Shown: positions 52,063-61,800, counted from the stretch's first letter. The stretch: DNA of 64,000 nt from Shimia gijangensis (GCF_900142085.1 NZ_FQZQ01000003.1:124001-188000), one strand, 5' to 3'. Program-made: numbers and translations. Notes: a model not told the origin generated them from the sequence alone.

Positions 52063-52611
52063 ATGGAAAACGGTTTGGAACACAAATTTGCACGCTTTGG
52101 CGATGGGCTGGAGGTGCAGGACGGCACCCAAATTGAAGGCTATGCCAGCCTGTTTGGACGTTCCGATCAGGGCGGAGATGTGGTGCAGAAGGGGGCTTAT
52201 GCGGCCTCTCTCAAGGCGCTGATGGCCTCGGGGCGGGCGGTCAAGATGCTATGGCAACACGATCCGGCGCAACCCATCGGTATCTGGGATGAGGTGCGTG
52301 AGGATGCGCGTGGCCTGTGGGTCAAAGGGCGTCTTCTGACGGATGTGGACAAGGGGCGCGAGGCGGCCACATTGATCGCGGCAGGGGCGATTGACGGCCT
52401 GTCGATCGGCTATCGCACGGTCAAAGCCACGAAAGACAACAAGGGCCAGCGGCTCTTACAGGAACTGGAGCTGTGGGAGGTGTCGCTTGTCACCTTTCCG
52501 ATGCTGCCCAGTGCGCGTGTGTCGGCCAAGGGGGAAACCCCGGACGGCGACATGCTGCGTGAATTGGCGGCGACCCTTGAGGGCGCCCGTCAGGAGCTGA
52601 AGCGCGAATAG
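52063..52611 (+). CDS. GTA prohead protease
   Basis: 182 residues, HK97-type serine protease (family U35/S78). It cleaves the capsid protein delta domain during maturation. Signatures: IEGYASLFGRSDQGGDVVQKGA, catalytic His in KMLWQHDPAQPIGIW and Ser in DGLSIGYR. ATG 52063 has AAGGTGG upstream; ATG 52036, overlapping the previous stop, is the alternative. The capsid gene follows after 34 bases. Confidence 0.88.
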   Translation: MENGLEHKFARFGDGLEVQDGTQIEGYASLFGRSDQGGDVVQKGAYAASLKALMASGRAVKMLWQHDPAQPIGIWDEVREDARGLWVKGRLLTDVDKGREAATLIAAGAIDGLSIGYRTVKATKDNKGQRLLQELELWEVSLVTFPMLPSARVSAKGETPDGDMLRELAATLEGARQELKRE

Positions 52612-52645
52612 CGCCCGGCACAAATCTAGATCGAGGACCATTTGG

Positions 52646-53827
52646 ATGGGTAATACCGAGACGAAGGCTCGGGGCGGGGAAGCTTTGTCTCCGGCCGCCG
52701 AGGTGAAGTCGGCCATGACGGGTTTCATGAATGACTTCAAGGACTTCAAAGACGACATGAACAATAGATTGCAAAAACAGGAAGAGCGAGTGACCATGCT
52801 TGATCGTAAATCACATATTCCACAGCGCCCGGCGCTGGCCGCATCTGCCGACTTCGAGGCACCGCACCAAAAGGCATTCAATGCCTATTTGCGCTCCGGT
52901 GAAGACGATGCGCTGCGCGGCCTCGAATTGGACGGCAAGTCCATGTCGACGGCTGTAAATAGCGACGGGGGCTATCTCGTGGATCCGCAAACGTCGGATG
53001 CCATAAAATCTGTTTTGCATTCGACGGCGTCCATTCGCGCCATTGCCAATGTGGTGAATATTGAGGCCACAACCTATGACGTGCTGATCGATTCAACCGA
53101 TGTGGGCGCGGGCTGGGCGGATGAGACCTCTGCTACGGGCGAAACCGGCACACCGACAGTCGAACGTATTGTCATTCCGCTCTATGAGTTGTCGGCCATG
53201 CCAAAAGCATCGCAGCGTTTGCTGGATGACAGCGCGTTTGATGTTGAGAACTGGCTGGCGGGTCGTATCGCTGACAAATTTGCCCGTGCCGAAGCGGCGG
53301 CATTCATCAACGGTGACGGCGTTGATAAACCAACCGGCATCATGACCCATACAACAGTGGCCAATGGCAGCTGGACCTGGGGTAATATCGGGTATGTCCC
53401 CACAGGCGTTGACGGCGATTTCAATGGCGGAGACGGCATCATTGATCTGGTTTATGCCCTTGGTGCGCAATACCGCGCCAATGCGTCTTTCGTGATGAAC
53501 TCAAAGACTGCGGGCGCTGTGCGCAAGCTGAAGGACGCTGATGGCCGTTTCTTGTGGTCGGATGGTCTGGCTGCGGGCGAGCCTGCGCGTTTGTTGGGCT
53601 ATCCGGTGCTGATTGCCGAAGACATGCCGGACATTGCGTCGGATGCGACCGCGATTGCCTTTGGGGATTTCTCGGCGGGCTACACAGTTGCCGAACGCCC
53701 CGATCTGCGCGTGCTGCGTGATCCGTTCAGCGCCAAACCAAATGTTCTGTTCTATGCCACCAAACGTGTGGGTGGCGATGTCAGCGACTTTGCGGCGATT
53801 AAGCTCCTGAAATTCGCAACCTCGTAA
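52646..53827 (+). CDS. GTA major capsid protein
   Basis: 393 residues of the HK97 fold. An N-terminal helical delta domain (about 1-95, FMNDFKDFKDDMNNRLQKQEERV) should be removed by the protease. The mature shell starts at about residue 100; core motifs include MSTAVNSDGGYLVDP, TYDVLIDSTDVGAGWADE, SAMPKASQRLLDDS and PARLLGYPVLIAEDMP. It forms the small head of the particle. A strong hairpin lies directly behind the gene. Confidence 0.93.
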   Translation: MGNTETKARGGEALSPAAEVKSAMTGFMNDFKDFKDDMNNRLQKQEERVTMLDRKSHIPQRPALAASADFEAPHQKAFNAYLRSGEDDALRGLELDGKSMSTAVNSDGGYLVDPQTSDAIKSVLHSTASIRAIANVVNIEATTYDVLIDSTDVGAGWADETSATGETGTPTVERIVIPLYELSAMPKASQRLLDDSAFDVENWLAGRIADKFARAEAAAFINGDGVDKPTGIMTHTTVANGSWTWGNIGYVPTGVDGDFNGGDGIIDLVYALGAQYRANASFVMNSKTAGAVRKLKDADGRFLWSDGLAAGEPARLLGYPVLIAEDMPDIASDATAIAFGDFSAGYTVAERPDLRVLRDPFSAKPNVLFYATKRVGGDVSDFAAIKLLKFATS

Positions 53828-53974
53828 GAGGTTGGGAATGGGGAAGGCAGCGCAAGCTGCCTTCGCCAGGGCGTGCGTCCGCTGTTTGCGTTGTCTGGCT
53901 GTCCCCTCCGTTCGAGCGGCGCATGGACGCGCGCCCGAACTCTCGGAGGGGTCGCAATTTTCGGAGTTTTTTCC
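53828..53974 (+). other. Capsid-connector intergenic region with two large hairpins
   Basis: The first hairpin is GAAGGCAGC-GCAA-GCTGCCTTC (53843-53864), nine perfect pairs with a GNRA loop. The second pairs CCCCTCCGTTCG (53903-53914) with CGAAC and CGGAGGGG (53936-53951), with a short internal bulge. Neither is followed by a T-run. This is the largest gap inside the GTA cluster other than the terminase-portal gap. Confidence 0.65.
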
Positions 53975-54568
53975 ATGATGTTAGTCGAAGAGACCTCGGT
54001 GCCGCTGTTGGCCCTGCCGGTCGCAGAATTCAAACAACATCTTCGTCTGGGCAGCGGCTTTGGCGAAGATGATGTACAGGACAGCGTGTTGGAAAGTTTT
54101 CTGCGCGCAGCCATGGCAGCCATTGAGGCGCGCACTGGCAAGGCATTGATCGAAAGAGAGTTCTCATGGTCGTTGGGCTTTTGGCGCGACGATCAGGGAC
54201 AGGGGCTTCCGGTTGCACCTGTGAGCAGCCTGCAAAGTGTCACATTGGTCGATCGTCAGGGCGACAGTGCTGTGGTGGCGCCAAGTGCTTACAGGTTGTC
54301 TCCTGATCAGCAGCGCCCGGCGTTGCGCCCGGTGGGGTCCTGTTTGCCAAGTATCCCAAACGAGGGTCAGGTCGTGATCCATTTTTGGGCTGGATTTGGC
54401 CCGGAATGGTCAGATGTGCCTGCGGATCTGAAACAGGCGGTGCTGTTGTTGGCAGCGCATTACTATGAGTATCGCGATGATACTGCGCTGAGTGGCGGGT
54501 GTATGCCGTTTGGTGTGACCAGTCTGATCGAGCGCTATCGCCCGTTGCGTATAGGGGCGGTGCGATGA
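53975..54568 (+). CDS. GTA gp6, head-tail connector protein
   Basis: 197 residues. Helical head-tail connector of the phage gp6-like family: FLRAAMAAIEARTGKALIEREF is the usual first half, then a beta region with LPVAPVSSLQSVTLVDRQG, then PADLKQAVLLLAAHYYEYRD. CGGAG upstream supports ATG 53975 (or 53978). Its stop overlaps gp7 in ATGA. Confidence 0.85.
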   Translation: MMLVEETSVPLLALPVAEFKQHLRLGSGFGEDDVQDSVLESFLRAAMAAIEARTGKALIEREFSWSLGFWRDDQGQGLPVAPVSSLQSVTLVDRQGDSAVVAPSAYRLSPDQQRPALRPVGSCLPSIPNEGQVVIHFWAGFGPEWSDVPADLKQAVLLLAAHYYEYRDDTALSGGCMPFGVTSLIERYRPLRIGAVR

Positions 54569-55101
54569 ACCGGGTGCATTTGTCTCGCAAATTGGTTCTG
54601 GAAGCGCGTGAGCGGTTATCAGATGGCGCAGGGGGCTATGACGAAAGCTGGGTCGCCAGGGGCGTTTTATGGGCAGAAGTCAAAGCAGGGACAGGTCGCG
54701 AAAAAGACGGCGGTGAGTTTTCTTTGTCCTCGGTCAGTTACCGGATTGTGGTGCGCGGCGCGCCCCAGGGGTCCGCGCAAAGGCCTGCTCCGGGAATGCG
54801 ATTTCGCGAAGGGACACGTCTTTTTCCGGTGCATGCCGTGGCGGAACGCGATCCGCGTGGTCGGATGCTGACGTGTTTCGCAACCGAAGAGGTGGTCGCA
54901 TCAGTTATGCAGTATCCAAAGCGCTTCAGGTGGCGATTTATCAGCGATTGCAAGGGGATGCTGGTGTCACTTCACTCATCGGCGCGGCCATTTTTGACGA
55001 GGTGCCTGCAGGTGTTTTACCGGAAACTTATGTCAGCCTGGGGGCGGAAACCGTTCTGGATCGGTCTGACAAATCCGGCAGTGGCGCGGAGCATCGTTTG
55101 A
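54565..55101 (+). CDS. GTA gp7, head-tail adaptor with abnormal C-terminal extension
   Basis: The first 112 residues are a normal SPP1 gp16-like head-tail adaptor (GGYDESWVARGVLWAEVKAGTGRE, then HAVAERDPRGRMLTCFATEEV). A TGA would be expected after EEVVA, in an ATGA overlap with gp8. At 54900-54903 the sequence is ATCA instead, so the frame runs on for 66 codons through the gp8 reading frame to 55101 (178 residues). The extension has no domain features. This is a natural mutation or a base error. Confidence 0.75.
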   Translation: MNRVHLSRKLVLEARERLSDGAGGYDESWVARGVLWAEVKAGTGREKDGGEFSLSSVSYRIVVRGAPQGSAQRPAPGMRFREGTRLFPVHAVAERDPRGRMLTCFATEEVVASVMQYPKRFRWRFISDCKGMLVSLHSSARPFLTRCLQVFYRKLMSAWGRKPFWIGLTNPAVARSIV

Positions 55102-55313
55102 CGATTTCAATTCTGTCCGAGGCGGCAGGTTTTGCAGATGCCAAGGCCGTGGCGGTGGCGATCAGCGATGCGCTGGAGGGGGCCGACCTGACGCTGACAC
55201 GCGGGCGGCTGGTTTATCTCAAATTCGACCGTGCCACGGCACGGCGCGAGGGTACGGCAAATACGCGGAGAATTGATCTGCGGTTCCGAGCCCGTGTGGA
55301 AGACAACATTTAA
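54873..55313 (+). CDS. GTA gp8, DUF3168 tail-completion protein (start lost)
   Basis: DUF3168 protein, about 137 residues from the expected start (ISYAVSKALQVAIYQRLQGD...). The family typically begins MSYA. Here the codon at 54900-54902 is ATC, not ATG. The only upstream start codon in frame is GTG 54873, without a ribosome site; GTG 54930 lies inside the conserved helix. Translation may rely on the GTG or on ATC, or may fail. The rest of the protein is intact (AAIFDEVPAGVLPETYVSLG, GEHRLTISILS-type strand). Confidence 0.75.
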   Translation: MFRNRRGGRISYAVSKALQVAIYQRLQGDAGVTSLIGAAIFDEVPAGVLPETYVSLGAETVLDRSDKSGSGAEHRLTISILSEAAGFADAKAVAVAISDALEGADLTLTRGRLVYLKFDRATARREGTANTRRIDLRFRARVEDNI

Positions 55314-55331
55314 CAAGGCGGAGTAGGCAAA

Positions 55332-55745
55332 ATGGGTGCTCAGAACGGCAAGGATCTTTTGATCAAGGTAGACCAGACCGGAGACGGTCAGTTTGAAACC
55401 ATCGCAGGCCTGCGGGCCACGCGGATCAGTTTCAATTCAGAGGCTGTGGATGTGACCAGCCTGGAAAGTCAGGGCGGTTGGCGCGAGTTGTTGTCCGGTG
55501 CCGGTGTGAAATCGGCGTCGATTTCCGGATCTGGTGTGTTTAAGGACGAAGGCACAGACGAACGGGCCCGTCAGATTTTCTTTGACGGCGAAACGCCTGA
55601 TTTTCAAGTGATTATTCCCGATTTTGGCATCGTGGAAGGCCCGTTTCAGGTGTCTTCGGTGGAATATGCGGGCAGCCACAATGGCGAAGCGACGTATGAA
55701 TTGTCGCTGGCGTCGGCGGGTGTGCTGACCTTTGTGGCGGTCTGA
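55332..55745 (+). CDS. GTA gp9, major tail protein
   Basis: 137 residues of the TP901-1 major tail protein family. It forms the tail tube. MGAQNGKDLLIKVDQTGDGQFETIAGLRATRIS at the start, and then NSEAVDVTSLESQGGWRELLSGAGVKSASISGSG with the C-terminal SSVEYAGSHNGEATYELSLASAG, are typical. GGCGGAG lies upstream. Confidence 0.9.
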   Translation: MGAQNGKDLLIKVDQTGDGQFETIAGLRATRISFNSEAVDVTSLESQGGWRELLSGAGVKSASISGSGVFKDEGTDERARQIFFDGETPDFQVIIPDFGIVEGPFQVSSVEYAGSHNGEATYELSLASAGVLTFVAV

Positions 55746-55747
55746 GC

Positions 55748-56071
55748 ATGGCAAACCCCTGGGCAGGTGAAGTGGCTTTGGTGATTGATGGCGAACGTCA
55801 AAAACTGAAGCTGACACTTGGGGCATTGGCAGAGCTTGAAGCGGAACTGGACAGTGACTCGCTCGTGGCGCTGGTCGAGCGGTTCGAAGAGGGTGGTTTT
55901 TCAACGCGCGACGTGCTGGCGCTGATTGTGGCGGGGCTGCGTGGTGGTGGCTGGCAAGGGCAGGCGGCAGACCTGATGGCGGCCGAAATCGCTGGTGGGC
56001 CAATGCAGGCGGCCAAAGTGGCGGCCGAATTGCTGGCCCGCGCCTTTTGCGTTCCGGATGCAACCGCATGA
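55748..56071 (+). CDS. GTA gp10 family protein
   Basis: 107 residues. Matches the GTA gp10 family: MANPWAGEVALVIDGERQKLKLTLGALAELE..., then VALVERFEEGGFSTRDVLALIVAGLRGGG. It is thought to act with the next protein as tail assembly chaperone for the tape measure. It starts 2 bases after the gp9 stop and overlaps gp10.1 in ATGA. Confidence 0.88.
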   Translation: MANPWAGEVALVIDGERQKLKLTLGALAELEAELDSDSLVALVERFEEGGFSTRDVLALIVAGLRGGGWQGQAADLMAAEIAGGPMQAAKVAAELLARAFCVPDATA

Positions 56072-56277
56072 GGGGCTTTGACTGGCCTTCTTTGATGGCT
56101 GCAGGGCTACGGGGATTACGTCTGCGTCCGGCGGATTTTTGGGCACTCACGCCAGCTGAGTTGCAGATGATTCTGGGACAGGGGGCTGGGGCGCCCGCGT
56201 TAACCCGCAAGGGGCTGGATGCATTATTGGCGACATATCCGGACAAGACGGAAGGACATGAAGATGAGCGAGATTGA
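56068..56277 (+). CDS. GTA phage tail assembly chaperone
   Basis: 69 residues: FDWPSLMAAGLRGLRLRPADFWALTPAELQMILG is the signature of the small tail assembly chaperones between gp10 and gp11 of Rhodobacterales GTAs. ATGA overlap with gp10, and a 14-base overlap with gp11. Confidence 0.85.
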   Translation: MRGFDWPSLMAAGLRGLRLRPADFWALTPAELQMILGQGAGAPALTRKGLDALLATYPDKTEGHEDERD

Positions 56278-56920
56278 TGCGTTGGAAGATTTTGACACGC
56301 AGGTGGATGCGCTGGAGGTGACCCTTGGGCAGACTGCAGCTGTGGCCGCCAATTTTGACACAGAGTTGCGCAGCGTGCGCCAGTCGTTGGCGGCCACCGG
56401 GCAAGACGTGAAAACTCTGGAAAAAGGGTTGTCACGCGGGTTGCGGCGCGCTTTTGACGGGGTGGTTTTTGACGGCATGAAGCTGTCAGACGCGCTTGAG
56501 GATGTGGCGCGCTCAATGATGAACACCGCCTATAACGCAGCCCTCAAACCTGTGACGGATGGAGTTGGTGGCGCTGTGGCCAATGGAATTGGCACGCTTA
56601 TCCAAGGCATTTTGCCCTTTGCCAATGGCGCTGGATTTGCCCAGGGGCGGGTGATGCCTTTTGCCAATGGCGGTGTGGTGTCGGGCCCAACTTTGTTTCC
56701 GATGCGCGGCGGTACGGGGCTCATGGGGGAAGCCGGCGCAGAAGCCATCATGCCACTGGCACGCGGTGCCGATGGCAAGCTTGGGGTGCGTGGTGGCGGG
56801 GTAACGACCAATGTCGTGATGAACATTCAAACCCCTGACGCAGAAAGCTTTCGTCGCTCGCAGGGGCAAATTGCAGCGCAGATGAACCGTGCCCTCGGGC
56901 GCGGCCAACGCAATCGATAA
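56264..56920 (+). CDS. GTA gp11, tape measure protein
   Basis: 218 residues, short as expected for the short GTA tail. Helical N-terminal half (DFDTQVDALEVTLGQTAAVAANFDTELRSVR), a Gly/Ala-rich membrane-like segment (GVGGAVANGIGTLIQGILPFANGAGFAQG), and the tape measure end pattern FANGGVVSGPTLFPMRGGTGLMGEAGAEAIMPL. Start at 56264, with GGAAGG eight bases upstream. Confidence 0.88.
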   Translation: MSEIDALEDFDTQVDALEVTLGQTAAVAANFDTELRSVRQSLAATGQDVKTLEKGLSRGLRRAFDGVVFDGMKLSDALEDVARSMMNTAYNAALKPVTDGVGGAVANGIGTLIQGILPFANGAGFAQGRVMPFANGGVVSGPTLFPMRGGTGLMGEAGAEAIMPLARGADGKLGVRGGGVTTNVVMNIQTPDAESFRRSQGQIAAQMNRALGRGQRNR

Positions 56921-56934
56921 GAGGGGCTAAGGCA

Positions 56935-57567
56935 ATGGGATTTCATGAAGTCCGGTTTCCGGCAAATCTAAGCTTTGGATCCATTGGCGGGCCCGAGAGA
57001 CGCACAGATGTGGTGTCGCTGGCCAATGGTTTCGAAGAACGCAACACGCCTTGGGCACACTCACGTCGACGCTATGATGCGGGTGTGGGAATGCGGTCGT
57101 TGGACGACGTCGAGCTGTTGATCGCCTTTTTTGAGGCCCGCCGTGGTCAGCTTTATGGGTTTCGCTGGAAAGACTGGTCAGACTTTAAGTCCTGCAAGCC
57201 TTCGAATGAAGTGAACTACCGTGATCAGGTGATTGCGCTGGCCGATGGGATCGAGACAAGTTTTGTTCTGCAAAAGACGTATCTGTCCGGCACAGCACAT
57301 TATGGGCGCCCCATCCTGAAGCCTGTTGAAGGGACTGTACGTGTCGGCGTTGAAGGTGACGAAATGCAGGAAGGTGTGCATTATGAGATCAATACTGAAA
57401 CCGGTCAGATCTTGTTTAACCATCCCCCTGATCCGGATCGTCAGATAACCGCCGGATTTGAATTCGATGTGCCGGTTCGGTTCGACACCGATCGCATTCA
57501 AACAAGTGTGGCATCGTTTCAAGCGGTGGATGTTCCGAACGTCCCCGTGGTGGAGGTACGGGTCTGA
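56935..57567 (+). CDS. GTA gp12, DUF2460 distal tail protein
   Basis: 210 residues. DUF2460 signature: FHEVRFPANLSFGSIGGPERRTDVV, then RRRYDAGVGMRSLDDVELLIAFFEARRGQLYGFRWKDW. It forms the distal tail/baseplate ring in the RcGTA structure. It overlaps gp13 by one base. Confidence 0.9.
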   Translation: MGFHEVRFPANLSFGSIGGPERRTDVVSLANGFEERNTPWAHSRRRYDAGVGMRSLDDVELLIAFFEARRGQLYGFRWKDWSDFKSCKPSNEVNYRDQVIALADGIETSFVLQKTYLSGTAHYGRPILKPVEGTVRVGVEGDEMQEGVHYEINTETGQILFNHPPDPDRQITAGFEFDVPVRFDTDRIQTSVASFQAVDVPNVPVVEVRV

Positions 57568-58454
57568 TGGCACTGCAAAGCGATCTTAAGATGCATCTTG
57601 CTGGCGGTTTCACAACCGTTGCAAGATGCTGGGCCATTATCCGCAAGGATGGGCAACGTTACGGTTTCACAGACCATGATCTTGACCTGTCATTTGAGGG
57701 CTTCACCTTTCGCGCCGATACCGGACTGTCAGCGGTGTCGCTTGAACAATCCACGGGTCTTTCGATTGACAACACCGAAGCGCTTGGGGCGCTTAGTGAT
57801 ACAAGTGTGAGCGAAGCAGACATCGACGCAGGCCGCTTTGATGGGGCCGAGGTGATGTGTTGGCTTGCCAATTGGAGTGATGTCGCAGAACGCAGTCTGT
57901 TGTTTCGTGGCTCAATCGGCGAGCTACGTCGCGCAGGAGGTGCTTTTCAGGCCGAATTGCGTGGGCTGACCGAAGCTCTGAACCGTCCGGTTGGACGTGT
58001 TTATCAAAAACCCTGCACCGCAGTGCTGGGAGACGCGGCTTGTGGTGTTGATCTTGATGTTGCCGGATATCATGCCATTCGCCCGATTGAAGGTGTTGAA
58101 GATGCGCGTGTTTTTCGCTGGAGTGAGATGACTGAGTTTGAACCTGCCTGGTTCACCCGCGGCACCCTGAGGGTTCAGTCCGGGAGCGGCGAGGGCCTGA
58201 ACGGGTTGATCAAGCGCGATACATTCGATGGTGGTTTGCGGGTTGTTGAACTGTGGGAGCCGATCCGCGCGCTGCTGCAGGTAGGGGATCAGGTGCGCCT
58301 TGAGGCGGGTTGTGACAAACGGTTTGACACATGCCGCTTGAAATTCGTCAATTTGGTGAATTTTCAGGGGTTTCCAGACATTCCAGGGGATGACTGGATG
58401 ATGAGTTACCCCCGACAGGGGGCTGACAACTCTGGCGGGAGCCTGCGCGGGTGA
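57567..58454 (+). CDS. GTA gp13, DUF2163 baseplate hub protein
   Basis: 295 residues of the DUF2163 / phage BR0599 family. The N-terminal half has YGFTDHDLDLSFEGFTFRADTGLS, and the C-terminal iron-sulfur-like cysteine set is visible as CTAVLGDAACGVDL ... EAGCDKRFDTCRLKFVNLVNFQGFP. In the RcGTA baseplate this is the hub subunit. It overlaps gp14 by 4 bases. Confidence 0.9.
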   Translation: MALQSDLKMHLAGGFTTVARCWAIIRKDGQRYGFTDHDLDLSFEGFTFRADTGLSAVSLEQSTGLSIDNTEALGALSDTSVSEADIDAGRFDGAEVMCWLANWSDVAERSLLFRGSIGELRRAGGAFQAELRGLTEALNRPVGRVYQKPCTAVLGDAACGVDLDVAGYHAIRPIEGVEDARVFRWSEMTEFEPAWFTRGTLRVQSGSGEGLNGLIKRDTFDGGLRVVELWEPIRALLQVGDQVRLEAGCDKRFDTCRLKFVNLVNFQGFPDIPGDDWMMSYPRQGADNSGGSLRG

Positions 58455-58882
58455 CCCCGGTTGTCGAGGCCGCACGCAGCTGGATTGGCACACCTTATCG
58501 CCATCAGGCACGTTGCAAGGGGGCGGGATGTGATTGTCTGGGCCTGTTGTTGGGTGTGTGGCGCGAAGTCCGGGGGGATTTGCCCGAAGATGTACCTGCC
58601 TACAGTATGGATTGGTCCGAACCTCAGGGCGACGAGCGCTTATGGCGCGCCGCCCGACGCTGGTTGATTGAAAAGCCGAAAGACCAGGGCAGGCCCGGAG
58701 ATGTTTTGCTGTTTCGAATGCGCGCCGGGGGCGTGGCAAAACATCTTGGCATTGCCGGCAGGGTCGGCGCAAACGCGACTTTTATTCACGCCTATTCGGG
58801 GCATGCAGTGGCCGAAAGCCCGCTGAGCACCCCATGGCGCCGACGCATTGTGGCGCGGTTTGAATTTCCCAAGGAGGGTTAA
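58451..58882 (+). CDS. GTA gp14, NlpC/P60 cell wall peptidase
   Basis: 143 residues from GTG 58451. NlpC/P60 cysteine peptidase that would cut peptide cross-links in peptidoglycan during DNA delivery. Catalytic Cys29 in GAGCDCLGLL, His in GVAKHLGIA, and the DWSEPQGDERLW segment typical of GTA and phage tail peptidases. Four-base overlap with gp13. Confidence 0.9.
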   Translation: MTPVVEAARSWIGTPYRHQARCKGAGCDCLGLLLGVWREVRGDLPEDVPAYSMDWSEPQGDERLWRAARRWLIEKPKDQGRPGDVLLFRMRAGGVAKHLGIAGRVGANATFIHAYSGHAVAESPLSTPWRRRIVARFEFPKEG

Positions 58883-58885
58883 GAA

Positions 58886-61800
58886 ATGGCGACGCTTTTG
58901 TTATCCGCAGCCGGTGCGGCCATAGGTGGATCTGTTGGTGGCACTCTGGCCGGGGTGTCTTCGGTTGCAATCGGAAGACTGGCTGGCGCGACTTTGGGAC
59001 GTGCCATAGATCAACAGATTCTGGGAACAGGCTCCGATGTTGTTGACGTCGGTCGGGTGGATCGGTTCCGTGTGACGGGCACGGCTGAAGGTGCCGCAGT
59101 GAGCCAGCTTTATGGGCGGATGCGTATCTCGGGGCAGGTGATCTGGACAACGCAATTTGTGGAATCGGTTCATCGTTCGGGCGGCGGCAAGGGCATGTCT
59201 TCGCAGCCTGAAACCGCCGAATACAGCTATTCGGTTTCTCTTGCGATCGGCCTTTGCGAAGGTGAGATCACCAGTGTTGGCCGGGTATGGGCGGATGGCG
59301 AAGAGGTGGCTCCGGGTGACCTGAATATGCGGGTTTACAAAGGATCAGCAGATCAATTGCCTGACCCGTTGATCGAGGCCGTAGAAGGTGAAGGATTGGT
59401 GCCCGCCTATCGTGGCACGGCCTACGTGGTCATGGAAAACCTGCCGCTGTCAGGATTTGGCAACCGTGTGCCCCAGTTCACCTTTGAAGTCTGCCGCCCG
59501 AGCCCTGCTGAGCAGCCAGAGGCCGAAGGCGACATTGCGCATGGGGTGCGTGCTGTGGCGCTGGTTCCGGGAACGGGAGAGTACTCGCTGGCCACAACAC
59601 CGGTCTTTGTGTCCGGTGCGGTTGGGCATAGCCAGAGTGCCAATGTAAATTCACCCTCAGGGCAGACCGATTTTGTGACCTCGGTTGAGGCCTTGAATGA
59701 AGAATTGCCCAATTGTGGGGCGATATCTTTGGTGGTCAGCTGGTTTGGCAATGACTTGCGATGCGGTGACTGCACGATCCGCCCCAAGGTCGAACGCAAA
59801 GAGGCCGATGGGCGCAATATGCCATGGCGCGTGTCCGGGCTGACCCGTGCATCAGCCGATGAGATAGCGCAGGTTGAAGATCGTCCGGTCTATGGAGGCA
59901 CCCCCACGGATGACTCGGTTGTTGAGGCGATCACGCATCTTAATGGCCTTGGCAAAGAGGTGATGTATTACCCCTTTATTTTGATGGATCAGCTGGCTGG
60001 GAACGGATTGCCGGATCCTTGGACCGGCAATCAAAACCAGCCCGTTTTGCCATGGCGTGGCCGGATCACCGGATCCATGGCGCCCGGGCAACCTGGATCG
60101 CCTGATGGGACCGCGCAGGCCGATGCCGAGGTGGCAGCTTTCTTTGGCACCGCGTCTGCGGCGGATTTTACAACCGTTACCGGATCGGTGACTTATCTTG
60201 GTCCCGAGGAATGGGGGTATCGTCGGTTCATTTTGCATCAGGCAGCCCTATGCGCGCTGGCTGGTGGCGTTTCAGCATTTTGCATTGGGTCAGAGATGCG
60301 CAGCCTCACACAACTCCGGGGCGCGGGCGGTGCGTTTCCGACAGTGCTGGCTTTGCGGAATCTTGCGGCAGAAGTGCGCAGCATTCTGGGCCCGGACACG
60401 CGTATCAGCTATGCGGCGGACTGGAGCGAATATTTTGGTTATCACCCTCAAGATGGTTCGGACGATGTCCATTTTCATCTGGATCCGCTTTGGGCGGACG
60501 ACAATATCGACTTTATTGGCATCGACAATTACATGCCTCTGTCTGATTGGCGCGATGGTGAGGATCATATCGATGCGGATTGGGGAAGTATCTACAATCC
60601 AGAGTACCTCATGGCCAATGTGGCGGGCGGCGAGGGCTATGATTGGTACTACCATTCGCCAGAGGCGAGAGAAGCGCAAATCCGCACAGAGATCACGGAT
60701 GGTGCGCATAATGAGCCTTGGGTCTATCGCTACAAAGACATTGGAAATTGGTGGTCCAAGCGGCACCACAACCGTATTGGCGGTGTTCGCCAAGTGCTCC
60801 CAACCTCGTGGGAGCCACAGTCAAAACCAATTGTGTTTACCGAAATTGGCTGCGCCGCCTTGGACAAAGCAACCAATCAGCCCAACAAATTTCTGGACGA
60901 TAAGTCGTCCGAATCTTTGTTGCCGAGATACTCGGACGGGCGTCGCGATGAATTCATGCAGCAACAATACCTGCGCGCAGTGACTGAATACTGGGCCCGT
61001 TCCGAAAACAATCCGGTCTCAGAACTCTACTTGGCTCCGATGGTCGATATGAGCCGTGCTCATGTCTGGGCGTGGGATGCGCGGCCTTACCCGACATTTC
61101 CGAACAACCGCGCACTTTGGAGCGACGGTGAAAACTATGCCAAAGGGCATTGGATCAATGGCCGAAGTACAGCAAGGCCGTTGGCGTCGGTTGTGCGCGA
61201 ACTATGTTTGCGGGTTGGTGTGTCAAGTTTTGACGTCAGTGACCTGCGTGGCGTTGTACGCGGCCTTGCGGTTGAGGATGTCACGGATGCACGTGCGGCG
61301 TTACAGCCATTGATGCTGCGGCACGGATTTGACGCGGTCGAAAGAGATGGGGTGTTGCACTTTGTCATGCGTGATGGTCGTGCGCCCATTGCGTTGGATG
61401 GGGACCTTTTGGCTGTGTCCGCAGATTTGGACGGCACTGTCGAAAAGACCCGCGGCAGCGAAGCGGAAACGGCGGGACGGATACGTGTGCAATTTGTCGA
61501 AGCCGATGGTGATTTTGATATTCTGGCGGAAGAAGCTGTTTTGGCAGATCAGTCCACTCATGCCGTTTCGGGGTCTGATTTGCCGTTGTCGCTGACGCGG
61601 GCGGAAGGTCGTCAAACTGCCGAACGCTGGTTGACCGAAGCGCGTGTATCTCGCGACAGCGTGCGCTTTGCGTTGCCGCCTTCTGCCCTGAACATAGGAG
61701 CCGGGGATGTGGTGTCTCTTGCGGCCAAAGATGGGGATGCGCTTTATCGTGTGGACCGAGTTGAGCAGGCAGATCTGCAAATTCTGGAAGGGGTTCGCAT

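Noticed and set aside
50807-52093. Minus-strand open frame of about 428 codons across the GTA portal gene
   Set aside because: Pro/Arg/His-rich antisense translation of portal and adjoining genes, with no start signal.
53843-53864. Terminator behind the GTA capsid gene
   Set aside because: The hairpin is perfect but no T-run follows, and the downstream tail genes need the same transcript; a stability or processing element is more likely.
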